Origin: Paenibacillus agilis
GTDB lineage: Bacteria > Bacillota > Bacilli > Paenibacillales > Paenibacillaceae
Reading direction: 5' to 3'
NCBI RefSeq assembly: GCF_007786455.1
Contig: NZ_VNJK01000001.1
Span: 2,316,074 to 2,380,073 of the forward strand
Length of the DNA stretch: 64,000 nt
In this document: positions 50,906 through 59,873 of the stretch, piece by piece
How positions within the stretch are numbered: position 1 is the first letter of the stretch
Layout: the number at the start of each line of letters is the position of its first letter
Translations under genes and position numbers: made by a program
The notes under the pieces: model-generated
The model's database searches: none
What the model was told of the DNA's origin: nothing
The model's input: only the letters and a program-made list of their open reading frames with translations

Positions 50906-51517
50906 TTACTTTGCAATTCCTAGGCGAATCATGCGGTGAAAAAGGTTCATTTCCTTAAAAAAATGTTGACCATAATCTTCATTCATGGTTTCAATATCTG
51001 TGACTTCCGCTATAAACTTCTTCTCAAAATGCCCCATTGTAATCAAGACAAGTTCAAAAGCATAGTTACGGTCCACACCTTCTTTGAGGACAACCTTATC
51101 AAATAACTGCTCTAATAGTTGATGCCTTTCAGCAGATCCTTTGCCGTATTTCTCTGCAATCTCTTCCTTTATTTCCTCAGGTACAGTATAAAGCGCCTCA
51201 AATACAAACTTATATTCAGTTGGATACTTTCGAAAATAGTCGAATTTTAAAAGCGTAATCTTTTCGATTACTTCAAAAAAATCACCTTGTTCGATAATAG
51301 CGTCTACACCGAGCTCAAATCGTATTTTTGTAATACAATGCTCTAACAAGTTAAGATACAAATTCTTTTTGCTCTTGAAATGATGAAAGATCAAAGCTTT
51401 CGAAATATCGGCTGCCTCCGCCAACATGATAGTTGAGGTATTTTTATATCCATGCTGCGCAAACACAGACATACAAGCCTCTAATACTTTCGCTTTGTCA
51501 TACAGTTGTAAAGGCAA
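50906..51517 (-). CDS. TetR-family transcriptional regulator
   Basis: 203 residues from TTG 51517, with GGAGG correctly spaced; GTG 51532 upstream overlaps the likely site. Helix-turn-helix STIMLAEAADISKALIFHHFKSKKNLY (about 30-56). A near-perfect TetR-type operator lies 30 bp upstream, so it likely represses itself and the following P450 gene. Confidence 0.92.
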   Translation of the reverse strand: MPLQLYDKAKVLEACMSVFAQHGYKNTSTIMLAEAADISKALIFHHFKSKKNLYLNLLEHCITKIRFELGVDAIIEQGDFFEVIEKITLLKFDYFRKYPTEYKFVFEALYTVPEEIKEEIAEKYGKGSAERHQLLEQLFDKVVLKEGVDRNYAFELVLITMGHFEKKFIAEVTDIETMNEDYGQHFFKEMNLFHRMIRLGIAK

Positions 51518-51546
51518 TCTCCCACCTCCCACTTACTTCCCATTTC

Positions 51547-51568
51547 TTGCTAACCAATTGGTCAGTAA
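51547..51568. promoter_or_regulatory. Candidate TetR operator
   Basis: A 22-bp dyad: nine-base arms TTGCTAACC and GGTCAGTAA (seven of nine pair) around AATT, just upstream of the TetR-P450 operon. Confidence 0.65.
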
Positions 51569-51613
51569 GAATATAGATCAATTTTTACCAGTAGTCAAGA
51601 TAGTAAAAATAAA

Positions 51614-51652
51614 AATCCCGCCTGATGGGTGAAGATCCATACAGACGAGATT
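51614..51652 (-). terminator. Terminator after thioredoxin gene
   Basis: Arms AATCCCG / CGAGATT with further CTG/CAG and GG/CC pairs, then a TTTATTTTT tract on the minus strand. Confidence 0.75.
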
Positions 51653-51660
51653 CGATGGTA

Positions 51661-51981
51661 CTACTTTTTATGAGCCGTTATAAATTGCTCCAGCTTATCT
51701 AGTGTTACTAGTCCAACTAATTTCTCGACTTGTTTACCGTTCTTGAATAGGATTGTTGTGGGTAAACCTTTAATTGCAAATCGGTTTGCAATTTCGGATT
51801 GCTCATCTGCATTTACTTTGAGCACCTTTACTTCGCTGCTATTTTCCCGAGCAAATGATTCAAGAATAGGCGCCAGTGATCGACAAGGCCCACACCAAGG
51901 TGCCCAGAAATTAACCAGCGTATAGCCCTTGCTCTTCAAGTCTTTTTTAAAGGTAGTATCCGTTGAATGGACAATCGTCAT
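51661..51981 (-). CDS. trxA: Thioredoxin
   Basis: 106 residues. Active site WCGPC at 29-33 (Cys 30, Cys 33), cis-Pro in GLPTTILF. General cytoplasmic protein disulfide reductase. AGGGAGG precedes the ATG. The sequence is somewhat diverged from the main Bacillus TrxA, so it may be a second copy. Confidence 0.95.
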   Translation of the reverse strand: MTIVHSTDTTFKKDLKSKGYTLVNFWAPWCGPCRSLAPILESFARENSSEVKVLKVNADEQSEIANRFAIKGLPTTILFKNGKQVEKLVGLVTLDKLEQFITAHKK

Positions 51982-52108
51982 TCGCGTCTTCCTCCCTTCA
52001 TCCTAACCATCCAATTACGTACCTGTACAGGTACCGCTCATTCATAGATATTAATGATGAACTACTTCTGTGAAAAATATAGTTATCGCACTATCTCAAA
52101 ACATGCAT

Positions 52109-53788
52109 TTACATGTGAACAAGTTCTTTATTTAATATGTTTAGCATCGCTACTCTATCGTCTGCTTTGATACTTCTCCAAAAATCGAGGCGATGCTCGT
52201 CACTGTAATTAACAGGACCGATTCCGCCTTCTCCTGGGGCTAGAGACAGTACAAACGGTATAACTGCATTCGTGTCAAACTTCTTCCATCTCGGAGAATG
52301 CTCATCGTTCGGATTGCCACTATGTGCAAAGTTCGCCCAGTATCGGTTCATTTGTTTGGCAAGCTGGCGTTGTGCCTTACTAAAATTAATTGCCGTATCA
52401 GCAATATCAAACTGATAGGCCAATTCTGAAGAGTGGAACGCTCCCGGTGGAAATCCTTCGGGAAACGGAGTAACCGCTGGCGCATTTCGGTCCGCGAATT
52501 CATAAGCATAGGTCGGGACATGCTTCGCAAAATATTCGTTGAGCTGCATCGTTCTTAGCGACCACAGTCTATCGGTCACGACAGATGCCCACGCTATGCT
52601 AGGTGTTGCATAATCGTCGAGCGAATACTCCACTTCAATCTTATCTGCTGCTGCTCCGAAAGCTTTCTTCAGCATATCTGGATATGCTCTTTCTGTCACC
52701 GGTTGGCCAGCCAAATCAAAGAAAAGAGCGACGAACAGTCTAGCTTCGTCTCGTGTTCCTCCATTTATGACAGGCACGCGGTGAAACCTTCCTCCCCGTA
52801 ATGCCTGCACGGGATCTTCCGGAAGGACATTATTTCCGAATTCGAATCTGGTGAACTGCGGCGATTTGGCAAGCAAAGCTTTCACAGGAAGCTTACGCAT
52901 ACATAGCAATGCAGTCTTCGGATCATTACAGCCAAGATCCGTTGCAGCTTGGGAGCCCATGACCTTCCCCTCTTCCTTCGTCATCCATGCCAGCGACGGA
53001 AACAAGAACGGCACATTGGGATATAACGTGCCTGTTGGTACATCCATTAATGGGAATCCGCTTTGTATCGCAGCTCGGTGGAACAGACCTTTAGCGGCTG
53101 GTGAGACCAGATGCGCTGCAACGGAAACTGCGCCGATAGACTCTCCGAATAACGTCACATTGTTCGGATCGCCTCCAAATGCAGCTGCATTACGCTTTAC
53201 CCATTGCAAAGCAGCCTGTTGATCCTGCAGGCCGAAAGTACCTGAGCCTTGCAGCCCATCATACGCGAAGCCACTAAATATACCCAATCGGAAGTTTATC
53301 GTCACAACCATAACGTCTCCATCAACAGCTGATCGCCTCGCATTGTACAGGCTTCCGGCTCCGTTGAAGCCGCCTCCACCGTGCAGCCATACCATGACTG
53401 GCTTGAGCTTCTTATTATCCAATGAATTCGGCACGGTGACGTTAAGGTTCAGACAATCCTCCGTTAAACTTGCAACTCCAGAATAAATGGCACTTTCCTG
53501 CGGACATAGGTTACCCGGCTTTGTAGCATCGAACAGATTTGTCCATGCCTTCACTGGCTGCGGTGATTGCCAACGCAGTTCACCTGCCGGAGCTGCCGCA
53601 TACGGAATGCCTTGAAACAGGCGGTAGCCTTTCAATACGTTACCTTTAACAGGACCCACATCTGTTTGCACGACAGCTCGATCGTGACTCGGTATCCTCT
53701 CCGTCGCCTTAGCGTGATTCATACTTCCCATTACAATCCATAAGCACAGTGTCACGCCAACTGCCATAACTCTCTTTCTCATATTCAT
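52109..53788 (-). CDS. Secreted type-B carboxylesterase
   Basis: 559 residues. A signal peptide (VMAVGVTLCLWIVMGSMNHAKA) is followed by the carboxylesterase type-B fold: EDCLNLNV motif, nucleophile Ser in FGESIGAVS (usual GESAG has Ala), and His in AFHSSELAY. Hydrolyses esters or amides outside the cell. ATG 53788 is nine bases after AGGAG; an earlier ATG (53794) is only three bases away. It follows the histidine kinase gene in the same direction. Confidence 0.93.
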   Translation of the reverse strand: MNMRKRVMAVGVTLCLWIVMGSMNHAKATERIPSHDRAVVQTDVGPVKGNVLKGYRLFQGIPYAAAPAGELRWQSPQPVKAWTNLFDATKPGNLCPQESAIYSGVASLTEDCLNLNVTVPNSLDNKKLKPVMVWLHGGGGFNGAGSLYNARRSAVDGDVMVVTINFRLGIFSGFAYDGLQGSGTFGLQDQQAALQWVKRNAAAFGGDPNNVTLFGESIGAVSVAAHLVSPAAKGLFHRAAIQSGFPLMDVPTGTLYPNVPFLFPSLAWMTKEEGKVMGSQAATDLGCNDPKTALLCMRKLPVKALLAKSPQFTRFEFGNNVLPEDPVQALRGGRFHRVPVINGGTRDEARLFVALFFDLAGQPVTERAYPDMLKKAFGAAADKIEVEYSLDDYATPSIAWASVVTDRLWSLRTMQLNEYFAKHVPTYAYEFADRNAPAVTPFPEGFPPGAFHSSELAYQFDIADTAINFSKAQRQLAKQMNRYWANFAHSGNPNDEHSPRWKKFDTNAVIPFVLSLAPGEGGIGPVNYSDEHRLDFWRSIKADDRVAMLNILNKELVHM

Positions 53789-53934
53789 TTTCATATTCTC
53801 CTTTTCTGCACGTCATTGTCGTTAGACATCAACAGCATAAAAAGGAAATGTAAATAGAATCTAAATCAAATCTTAAGGTTTCTAAAGATAAGCACACAAA
53901 AGTGGCGAAGGACCGTTGCAAATTTCCCTTTCAT

Positions 53935-54975
53935 TTACTCTTCGCTCTTATAGAGAGGCAAAACAATATGAAGAGAAAACAGAGCGTCAACCATTTGTGT
54001 GCTCATCATTCCCTCATGTCTTGTAATAATTTTTTTACAGGTATTGATACCTAGACCATGACCGGTACTATCAATCTGTTGGTTTCGAACAGTATTGATT
54101 TGTTTAAGCTCAAAGCTATTTTCGTGTAACTTAACAGAAAGTTGGATGGGCGTATGGAAATCGGCGTACTTGATAACATTTGAGCATAGGTTGTCTAAAA
54201 CACGCAGTAATTGGTTAATGTCAGCGCGGATTAAGAACGCTTCTGGCATATGCTCGTCTAGTTGTACCGCGAAATTTTCATTTTCCAAAATGAAAATAAA
54301 TTCAGACAACAGTTGTCCGAACAGTACCCTTCCATCTACGATCGCGAAACTATGCGGAGCACTTGAATGAGAAGATAGAGAATGATAAAACAACTCGTCT
54401 GTGAGCTCTTTAATCAAGTAAGCTTTGCTGCGAATATGATGGATGTATTGTTGTCGCTTTTCTTCGCTTTCCACGTTGCTCTCCGTTAGAAGATCTAAAT
54501 AGCTAATCGCTATAGATAAAGGAGTACGTATATCATGAGAAAGCGCACTAATTAGTTCACTTTTTTCCTGCTTTAACTGCTCTTCTATCTCAAATCGCTC
54601 TCGCAGTATGTTTGTCATAGTATTTACATGGGCTGCGAGAGAGCTAAGCTCATCATTGCCGTGGACGGGAATACTGGTGTGCAAATCGCCTGTTTCTATT
54701 TTACTGATTCGTTCTTCTATGTTCACGATATAGCGTATTTTGTTCCCGATTAGTGCGAATAGGATAAAGGAAAATATCACGTAGGCGATAATTGTAACAA
54801 ACCATTTCAACGCATCTAAATTTGTGATAAATGCAATTGAAACAGCTTCTAATTCCAATGAAGAAATGAATGCGATAATAGGTAACACGAAAACCATTGT
54901 GATTGCCGCAGAGAGAAGCATATAGAGGGCTAGCGTAGTGCTCAACTTAGAGGTGTGTTTCTTTTTAATCAACAT
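53935..54975 (-). CDS. VanS-like sensor histidine kinase
   Basis: 346 residues. Two membrane segments (about 12-40 and 60-80), a HAMP linker, H-box SHDIRTPLS with the phospho-His, N-box VLDNLCSNVIKYAD and G-box GHGLGI. ATG 54975 overlaps the end of the response regulator gene by 11 bases. The organisation is like VanRS or other cell-envelope sensors. The stimulus is unknown; the downstream secreted esterase is a possible target. Confidence 0.93.
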   Translation of the reverse strand: MLIKKKHTSKLSTTLALYMLLSAAITMVFVLPIIAFISSLELEAVSIAFITNLDALKWFVTIIAYVIFSFILFALIGNKIRYIVNIEERISKIETGDLHTSIPVHGNDELSSLAAHVNTMTNILRERFEIEEQLKQEKSELISALSHDIRTPLSIAISYLDLLTESNVESEEKRQQYIHHIRSKAYLIKELTDELFYHSLSSHSSAPHSFAIVDGRVLFGQLLSEFIFILENENFAVQLDEHMPEAFLIRADINQLLRVLDNLCSNVIKYADFHTPIQLSVKLHENSFELKQINTVRNQQIDSTGHGLGINTCKKIITRHEGMMSTQMVDALFSLHIVLPLYKSEE

Positions 54976-55669
54976 AATAGCCTTTCCCCCATGCAGTTTT
55001 GATATATCGAGGGCGCTTTGGATCGTCACCAAGCTTTTTTCTAATGTTTCGTATATGTACCATTACGGTTTGGTTCGCGTCATAAAAATACGGTTCGTTC
55101 CAGATGCTTTCATAAAGGTTTTCAGCGGAGAATATTTTATTTCGATGATTCATCATTAAATATAAAATTTGATATTCGGTTTCTGTTAGATGAATCGGAT
55201 TCCCATTCCTCAATATTACTTTGAAATCAGAATCGAGTGTCAAATCTTTAAGAACCAACGCTTGATTCCGGAATATATCGTTCTTGCCCTGATAAATATA
55301 GTATCTTCGCAGCAACGACTTCACACGAGAAAGCAATTCTACATTTGAAAATGGTTTTGAAAGATAGTCGTCTGCTCCAGCGGAGAATCCGAGTACCTTA
55401 TCAGAATCTTGCGTTTTCGCAGTTAGAAATAAAATTGGCGCAGATGTCTTTTTTCTTATTTCTACGCATGCAAATAGACCAGATTTCTCAGGCATCATTA
55501 CGTCAAGAATAATTAAATCTACCGTTTGATCTACTTTTTCAATAGACTGTATCCCATTGGAGGCCCTAGATACGCGAAAGCCCTCACCGCTTAACAGCAG
55601 CTCGATTACCTCACAAATCTCATCGTCATCATCAGCAACTAGGATGTGGTAGTTATCGATGTTACTCAT
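54965..55669 (-). CDS. VanR-like OmpR-family response regulator
   Basis: 234 residues. Receiver ILVADDDDEICEV, phospho-Asp in LIILDVMMPEKSG, Lys in DDYLSKPF; output winged helix from about 135 (LTETEYQILYLMMNH, VHIRNIRKKLG). ATG 55669 with AAGGAGG upstream. First gene of the two-component operon. Confidence 0.94.
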   Translation of the reverse strand: MSNIDNYHILVADDDDEICEVIELLLSGEGFRVSRASNGIQSIEKVDQTVDLIILDVMMPEKSGLFACVEIRKKTSAPILFLTAKTQDSDKVLGFSAGADDYLSKPFSNVELLSRVKSLLRRYYIYQGKNDIFRNQALVLKDLTLDSDFKVILRNGNPIHLTETEYQILYLMMNHRNKIFSAENLYESIWNEPYFYDANQTVMVHIRNIRKKLGDDPKRPRYIKTAWGKGYYVD

Positions 55670-55730
55670 CTCATTCCTCCTTATCATATATTTAACTGTT
55701 AAAATGATTTATCACTTTGTCAATCAAAAA

Positions 55731-55747
55731 AAGCCCAAAGCGGGCTT
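55731..55747 (-). terminator. Terminator after MarR gene
   Basis: AAGCCCGC / GCGGGCTT type short hairpin starting at the stop codon, with seven T on the minus strand. Confidence 0.82.
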
Positions 55748-56195
55748 ATTTCGAATCTGTCTGTTTGAGGCGCAGCATTTGTTGCAGTAACTGCTCTACT
55801 TGCTGTTCGGGGAAAGCTGCTGACAAAACTTCTTCAAACGTCACTAATGCCCTGTCTACCTTATCTTGTCCATAAGGTGTAAGTGAAGTGTAAATACTTC
55901 TGCGATCATCATTACAGGAAATCCGTTGTAAAGCCCCGCAGCCTTTCGCTTCAAAACGGCTAACAAGCCTTGATACCGCACTTTGACTTAAACCAACCAT
56001 CGATTCCAATTGTTGCAGCTTAAGTTTTTTGTCTGGAGCTTCAGACAATGATAACAGCAAATAAAATTCTTTTAACGACAACTGATAATTCTCTAGTAGA
56101 TTCGCTTCTAATTCATTGGCTACGGTCATCTGTATATGTGTTAAAGTCAACCAATTCGATATTAGGTTGGGATCATTATTAAGAACGTTGTCCAT
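55746..56195 (-). CDS. MarR-family transcriptional regulator
   Basis: 149 residues. Winged helix (LKLQQLESMVGLSQSAVSRLVSRFEAKG) with the beta wing CNDDRRSIYTSLT and flanking dimerisation helices. AAGGA precedes the ATG. It lies downstream of namA on the same strand after a terminator, so it has its own promoter; control of namA, an electrophile-detoxifying enzyme, is plausible (inference). Confidence 0.9.
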   Translation of the reverse strand: MDNVLNNDPNLISNWLTLTHIQMTVANELEANLLENYQLSLKEFYLLLSLSEAPDKKLKLQQLESMVGLSQSAVSRLVSRFEAKGCGALQRISCNDDRRSIYTSLTPYGQDKVDRALVTFEEVLSAAFPEQQVEQLLQQMLRLKQTDSK

Positions 56196-56355
56196 CTCAC
56201 AGTTCCTTCCTGAAGGTCAAGTTGCTGAGCATTATCATACATTACTCTATCCTTACATGATAAAATTATAACATTAACCGTCAAGTAGAAACGAGCAGTC
56301 GATACTATGGAAAGAACAATTTTTAATTGCGAATATAGTATTCCATGGGATAAAA

Positions 56356-56385
56356 AGAGACCGTCAACATGATTGACAGGCCTCT
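56356..56385 (-). terminator. Terminator after namA
   Basis: Arms AGAG-CCGTCAA / TTGAC-GG-CTCT with loop CATGA and five T on the minus strand. Confidence 0.82.
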
Positions 56386-56408
56386 AATTTAGATTTCTAA
56401 ATACTACG

Positions 56409-57461
56409 TTATTTGTTCTTTCTAGGGAAGCTAAATTGATATTGCCGAGGGACATCCGTATGTTTATGAAGCTGGGCAGCAGCCTCCAACGCCCAATATG
56501 GATTTCGCAACATTCCTCGGCCTACTGCAACGAGGTCAGCATCTTCATTGCCAATAACCGCATCAGCAAGTGCTGGCTCATCCAGCCTTCCAACTGCAAT
56601 AACAGGAACATCTAAGCTTTGCTTGATTGCTCTCGCCAGAGGTACTTGATATGCGGCGTGAGACCCTGGCTTATCATTCATAGCGATAGGTCCAACTCCA
56701 ATTGCTCCTTCGCCACCTGTACTAATATGGAAAATGTCCACTCCTGCTTCTTTATACGCCTTGCTAAAGGCTAAGCTCTCCTGAATACCGTATCCGCCCT
56801 CTACATATTCCCTAGCGGAAATACGCATGATCAACGGCATGCCAGCTGGCATTACACTCTTGGAAGCACGTATAACTTCCGTTCCGAAGAGCGTCCGCTC
56901 TTGTCCGTACTCATCCGTTCTCTTGTTGGACAACGGGGAGTGGAATTGATGAATCAAGTAACCATGCGCGCCATGCAGCTCGATGACATCTACTCCGGCT
57001 TTGACAGCTCGCGCTACACCTTGTCGGAATTTCTCGACCATTTCCTTCACTTCTACCGTCGTCAATTCCCTAGGTGTTTTAGACTCGGGACCGAACGGAA
57101 TGGCTGATGGAGCGACAGGGACCTCTGCATCCTCTGCTTTGCGTCCTGCATGAGCAATTTGAATCCCAACCTTGGCACCATAAGCATGGCAAGCCTCAAC
57201 GATTTTTGCCAATGGCGCGATATGTTCGTCAGACCATATACCAAGATCATAATCTGAAATTCTACCGTCTGGCTCTACATCGGTCATTTCAATAATGATT
57301 AAACCTGCCCCACCAATCGCTCGGCTTACATAGTGTGTATAATGCCAGTCGGTTGCAATCCCATCTTTGTTCGTGACGGAATATTGGCACATTGGGGGCA
57401 TAACAACACGATTTTTCAACTTCAAATCCATCATTTCATAAGGGCTAAATAAATGTTCCAT
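56409..57461 (-). CDS. namA: NADPH dehydrogenase, Old Yellow Enzyme family
   Basis: 350 residues, matching YqjM/NamA. LFSPYEMMDLKLKNRVVMPPMCQYS start, FMN-site residues in GVDVIELHGAHGYLIHQF, SPLSNKRTDEYG, VPVIAVGRL and VGRGMLRNPYW. Reduces activated C=C bonds of enones and nitro compounds in oxidative or electrophile stress. The usual HQFLSPLSN reads HQFHSPLSN. ATG 57461 with AAGGAG upstream; a start nine codons earlier was rejected. Confidence 0.95.
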   Translation of the reverse strand: MEHLFSPYEMMDLKLKNRVVMPPMCQYSVTNKDGIATDWHYTHYVSRAIGGAGLIIIEMTDVEPDGRISDYDLGIWSDEHIAPLAKIVEACHAYGAKVGIQIAHAGRKAEDAEVPVAPSAIPFGPESKTPRELTTVEVKEMVEKFRQGVARAVKAGVDVIELHGAHGYLIHQFHSPLSNKRTDEYGQERTLFGTEVIRASKSVMPAGMPLIMRISAREYVEGGYGIQESLAFSKAYKEAGVDIFHISTGGEGAIGVGPIAMNDKPGSHAAYQVPLARAIKQSLDVPVIAVGRLDEPALADAVIGNEDADLVAVGRGMLRNPYWALEAAAQLHKHTDVPRQYQFSFPRKNK

Positions 57462-57510
57462 GATAACTCTCCTTTTATTTGGTATCAATGTATAGTCAAT
57501 AATTATTTAC

Positions 57511-57526
57511 ATGCATGTGCATGCAT
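57511..57526. promoter_or_regulatory. Candidate operator upstream of namA
   Basis: Two ATGCAT half-sites separated by four bases, 50 bp upstream of the namA start. It may be bound by the nearby MarR protein. Confidence 0.35.
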
Positions 57527-57621
57527 TTAATATAATGTGCTTTTTTGCTCATGTCAACACCTTGCTCTTTAACTTTAGCAATCAAGCTTGGAAACATGTA
57601 TTACAGTGGGCTAAAAATAAA

Positions 57622-57652
57622 AAAAGCACCCCCGACTCCCAGAGATACTTTT
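57622..57652 (-). terminator. Terminator of the O-acetylation/AadK operon
   Basis: Eleven-pair stem with wobbles (AAAAGTATCTC with GGGGGTGCTTTT), ending in seven T on the minus strand, 24 bases after the AadK-like stop codon. Confidence 0.75.
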
Positions 57653-57675
57653 GATGATAGATGTTCGGAGCATTG

Positions 57676-58542
57676 TTATATGTTACATGGTGCGTATCTT
57701 TGACGTATTGAACCGATATAAGGGCTTACGTTTTCATCATAATTAGGATAGGTGTAACCTAGCTGTTCTGCAACAAATTGAGCAGTTGTTCTGAACAAGG
57801 AATAACTCGTATATAGTGCTTCCCACATGTTCTGCTTGGAACCCATATCATATGTAGCAAGTAAAGTAGTCCATGTTTCGCTTGACACATATTTCTCTAA
57901 AAATTTATCCGACTTTCCGATACTTAACGAAAATTCCGTTTCGATACCCACTCTCCAGCGCAGCATCGTCAGCAAATTTGGACGAAATACTTGGTTCATC
58001 ATATCCGCAGCAAATAAAAATTCATTTCTCGCCAGTCCTTTTGCCACATAAGTGGATGACATCCAGAACTCATTGCAGCAGTCATCGAATGATTGTTGAC
58101 TAGGCTTGGCAATATGATACATCTTATCCGTAGCTATAACAGGCTCATGAATGAGATTATCTTTGTCCAATAGTACTTCAACTAGCCCATCGCTGTTCGC
58201 AAAATAGTCTTCATACTCATGCAGTGGGATGAGAGTCAGGTCTATTTTCGTACCGTCTTCAAAAATCATAAGATAAGAGAACCAATTCCCTAGCTCAGGC
58301 GGGAATAACTCCATCGCCTCTGGCTTTTGCATCATGATCCTTTTGCCAAAGTAGTCCAGCCATTCATCGTTCTGCTTGAAGTGTTCCATATCTGTAACAA
58401 AATAACTAAAATCATAATCTTGAAATTCGTCATTCGGAATGTTCACATTTGTCAATGAACCTTCAAGCGTGAATATTCTAATTTGTTCACAGCTACGTGC
58501 AAAATTCATTCCTAACGCCATCATTTCTCGTTTACTTCTCAA
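57676..58542 (-). CDS. Aminoglycoside 6-adenylyltransferase-like protein (AadK/AadE family)
   Basis: 288 residues from TTG 58542 (GAGGTG six bases upstream; MRSKREMMALG matches the family start). FQDYDFSYFVTD, GKRIMMQKPEAMELFPPELGNWFSYLMIFEDG and FDDCCNEFWM are strongly conserved with Bacillus AadK, which adenylates streptomycin. The nucleotidyltransferase signature normally EGSRTN reads EGSLTN, losing the Arg, so activity is uncertain. The gene overlaps or abuts the DHHW gene and is transcribed as the last member of the MBOAT operon, an odd setting. Confidence 0.88.
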   Translation of the reverse strand: MRSKREMMALGMNFARSCEQIRIFTLEGSLTNVNIPNDEFQDYDFSYFVTDMEHFKQNDEWLDYFGKRIMMQKPEAMELFPPELGNWFSYLMIFEDGTKIDLTLIPLHEYEDYFANSDGLVEVLLDKDNLIHEPVIATDKMYHIAKPSQQSFDDCCNEFWMSSTYVAKGLARNEFLFAADMMNQVFRPNLLTMLRWRVGIETEFSLSIGKSDKFLEKYVSSETWTTLLATYDMGSKQNMWEALYTSYSLFRTTAQFVAEQLGYTYPNYDENVSPYIGSIRQRYAPCNI

Positions 58543-58547
58543 CCAAG

Positions 58548-59855
58548 TCACCTCGAATCGCTTTCTTCCTGAACAAGATTACGCGATAGCCTCAATATTT
58601 CGCTGATCAAATTATAACGTATTCCTAATCCTTTATACACAAACAGGACAGCATCAGGCTTAAACTCCTCGATATAGGCTACTACATGCTCATGAGAAAA
58701 ATATCGCAAATCAATCATGCGAATATCGCTTACCATCGTTGACAAAAAAGCTGTAAATGGAAGCCCAAAAGAATCTTTTACAACGAGAATTTTATACAAA
58801 TTTTGTGCTTTCTTGTTCGTTATTTGTACTTCGCGGTAATCTGCACCAAAATATGCTGCGTAACGGTTCTTGTAAACGGAACTAGACATATCTAATAGCT
58901 CTTTATGTAGTATCGTATTTTCGAAAGTCCCTTCCCTCATAGATAAAGATCGGCCATTTTTATTAATGCCAATCTTGTACTGAGTCGTAAATTCAGGCAC
59001 TATCAATGTATAATCATCGACTCCCGCATAATATCTGCCAACGCGTCTTCCCTGCGACCCTAAAAATACATTTTCGTAAGTAATAAAGGAGTAATTCGCT
59101 GAATCTGTATAAAAAAGGTCAGGATCTAAACGTAAACTGTAATCTGCATCCAGCTTCTTAACCACTTCCCTTACTGCCCAGAATGCCGTTTGATTCGTCC
59201 AATGATGATCGGTATGATAAAACATCGATGATGGGTTCATTTGTACTTTGCTAGCTTCACTCCGTAAATCAAAGTAATCCACGCCTCCAATCGATAATCC
59301 AGCGAGGAACGTATTCGAATTGGAATTCGAGTAATCCTCAATGGAAGGAGGCAGCTCTGTAAATCCAGGCATAACTTTAATCGGAGTTTGTACATATAGG
59401 AGTGGAATACGCTTGTCCTTCAAAATTTCATTTAGCTGAATAAGCTGATCGGTAACTTCTCTCGTCTTCATCCTACGTGTTAAAAAATGTAATAATTCAT
59501 GATTGTCCTTCACAACGTCCCTCTTTGGATCAACATCGTTAATGTATTGCCTTCCTAACATACGATCTGCTAATCCGACAAGGTCAATATACTTCTCTTT
59601 CGCAATAAATCCGCTTGAAATCGTTTCTTCGAGCCCTTTCGTAAGTCCTCGAATGCCTCGCTCTATTCCACCATCTTGCTTATCGTTATCCTTGATGATC
59701 CTTGTTAAGGTTGCACTTATTTTCGTCGAGTTCAATACCAAGGTCAGCACACCACTGAGAAATAGGAACAGACAGAACACGGCAATGATAACTTTATTTC
59801 TGCCACTACTCTCATTATTACGATCTTTTGTCTGCTGTTCATCTTCCATAATCAA
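58548..59855 (-). CDS. DHHW (AlgX/AlgJ-like) O-acetyltransferase-associated protein
   Basis: 435 residues. One N-terminal membrane anchor (VIIAVFCLFLFLSGVLTLVL), then an SGNH-hydrolase-like extracellular domain with the defining motif YHTDHHWTN and the nucleophile Ser in VKDSFGLP. Such proteins take acetyl groups exported by an AlgI-type MBOAT and place them on a surface polysaccharide. Start TTG 59855 is seven bases after GGAGGG; ATG 59849 is possible. It follows the MBOAT gene by 18 bases. Confidence 0.9.
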   Translation of the reverse strand: MIMEDEQQTKDRNNESSGRNKVIIAVFCLFLFLSGVLTLVLNSTKISATLTRIIKDNDKQDGGIERGIRGLTKGLEETISSGFIAKEKYIDLVGLADRMLGRQYINDVDPKRDVVKDNHELLHFLTRRMKTREVTDQLIQLNEILKDKRIPLLYVQTPIKVMPGFTELPPSIEDYSNSNSNTFLAGLSIGGVDYFDLRSEASKVQMNPSSMFYHTDHHWTNQTAFWAVREVVKKLDADYSLRLDPDLFYTDSANYSFITYENVFLGSQGRRVGRYYAGVDDYTLIVPEFTTQYKIGINKNGRSLSMREGTFENTILHKELLDMSSSVYKNRYAAYFGADYREVQITNKKAQNLYKILVVKDSFGLPFTAFLSTMVSDIRMIDLRYFSHEHVVAYIEEFKPDAVLFVYKGLGIRYNLISEILRLSRNLVQEESDSR

Positions 59856-59873
59856 TGGTATGCCCTCCTTCAG

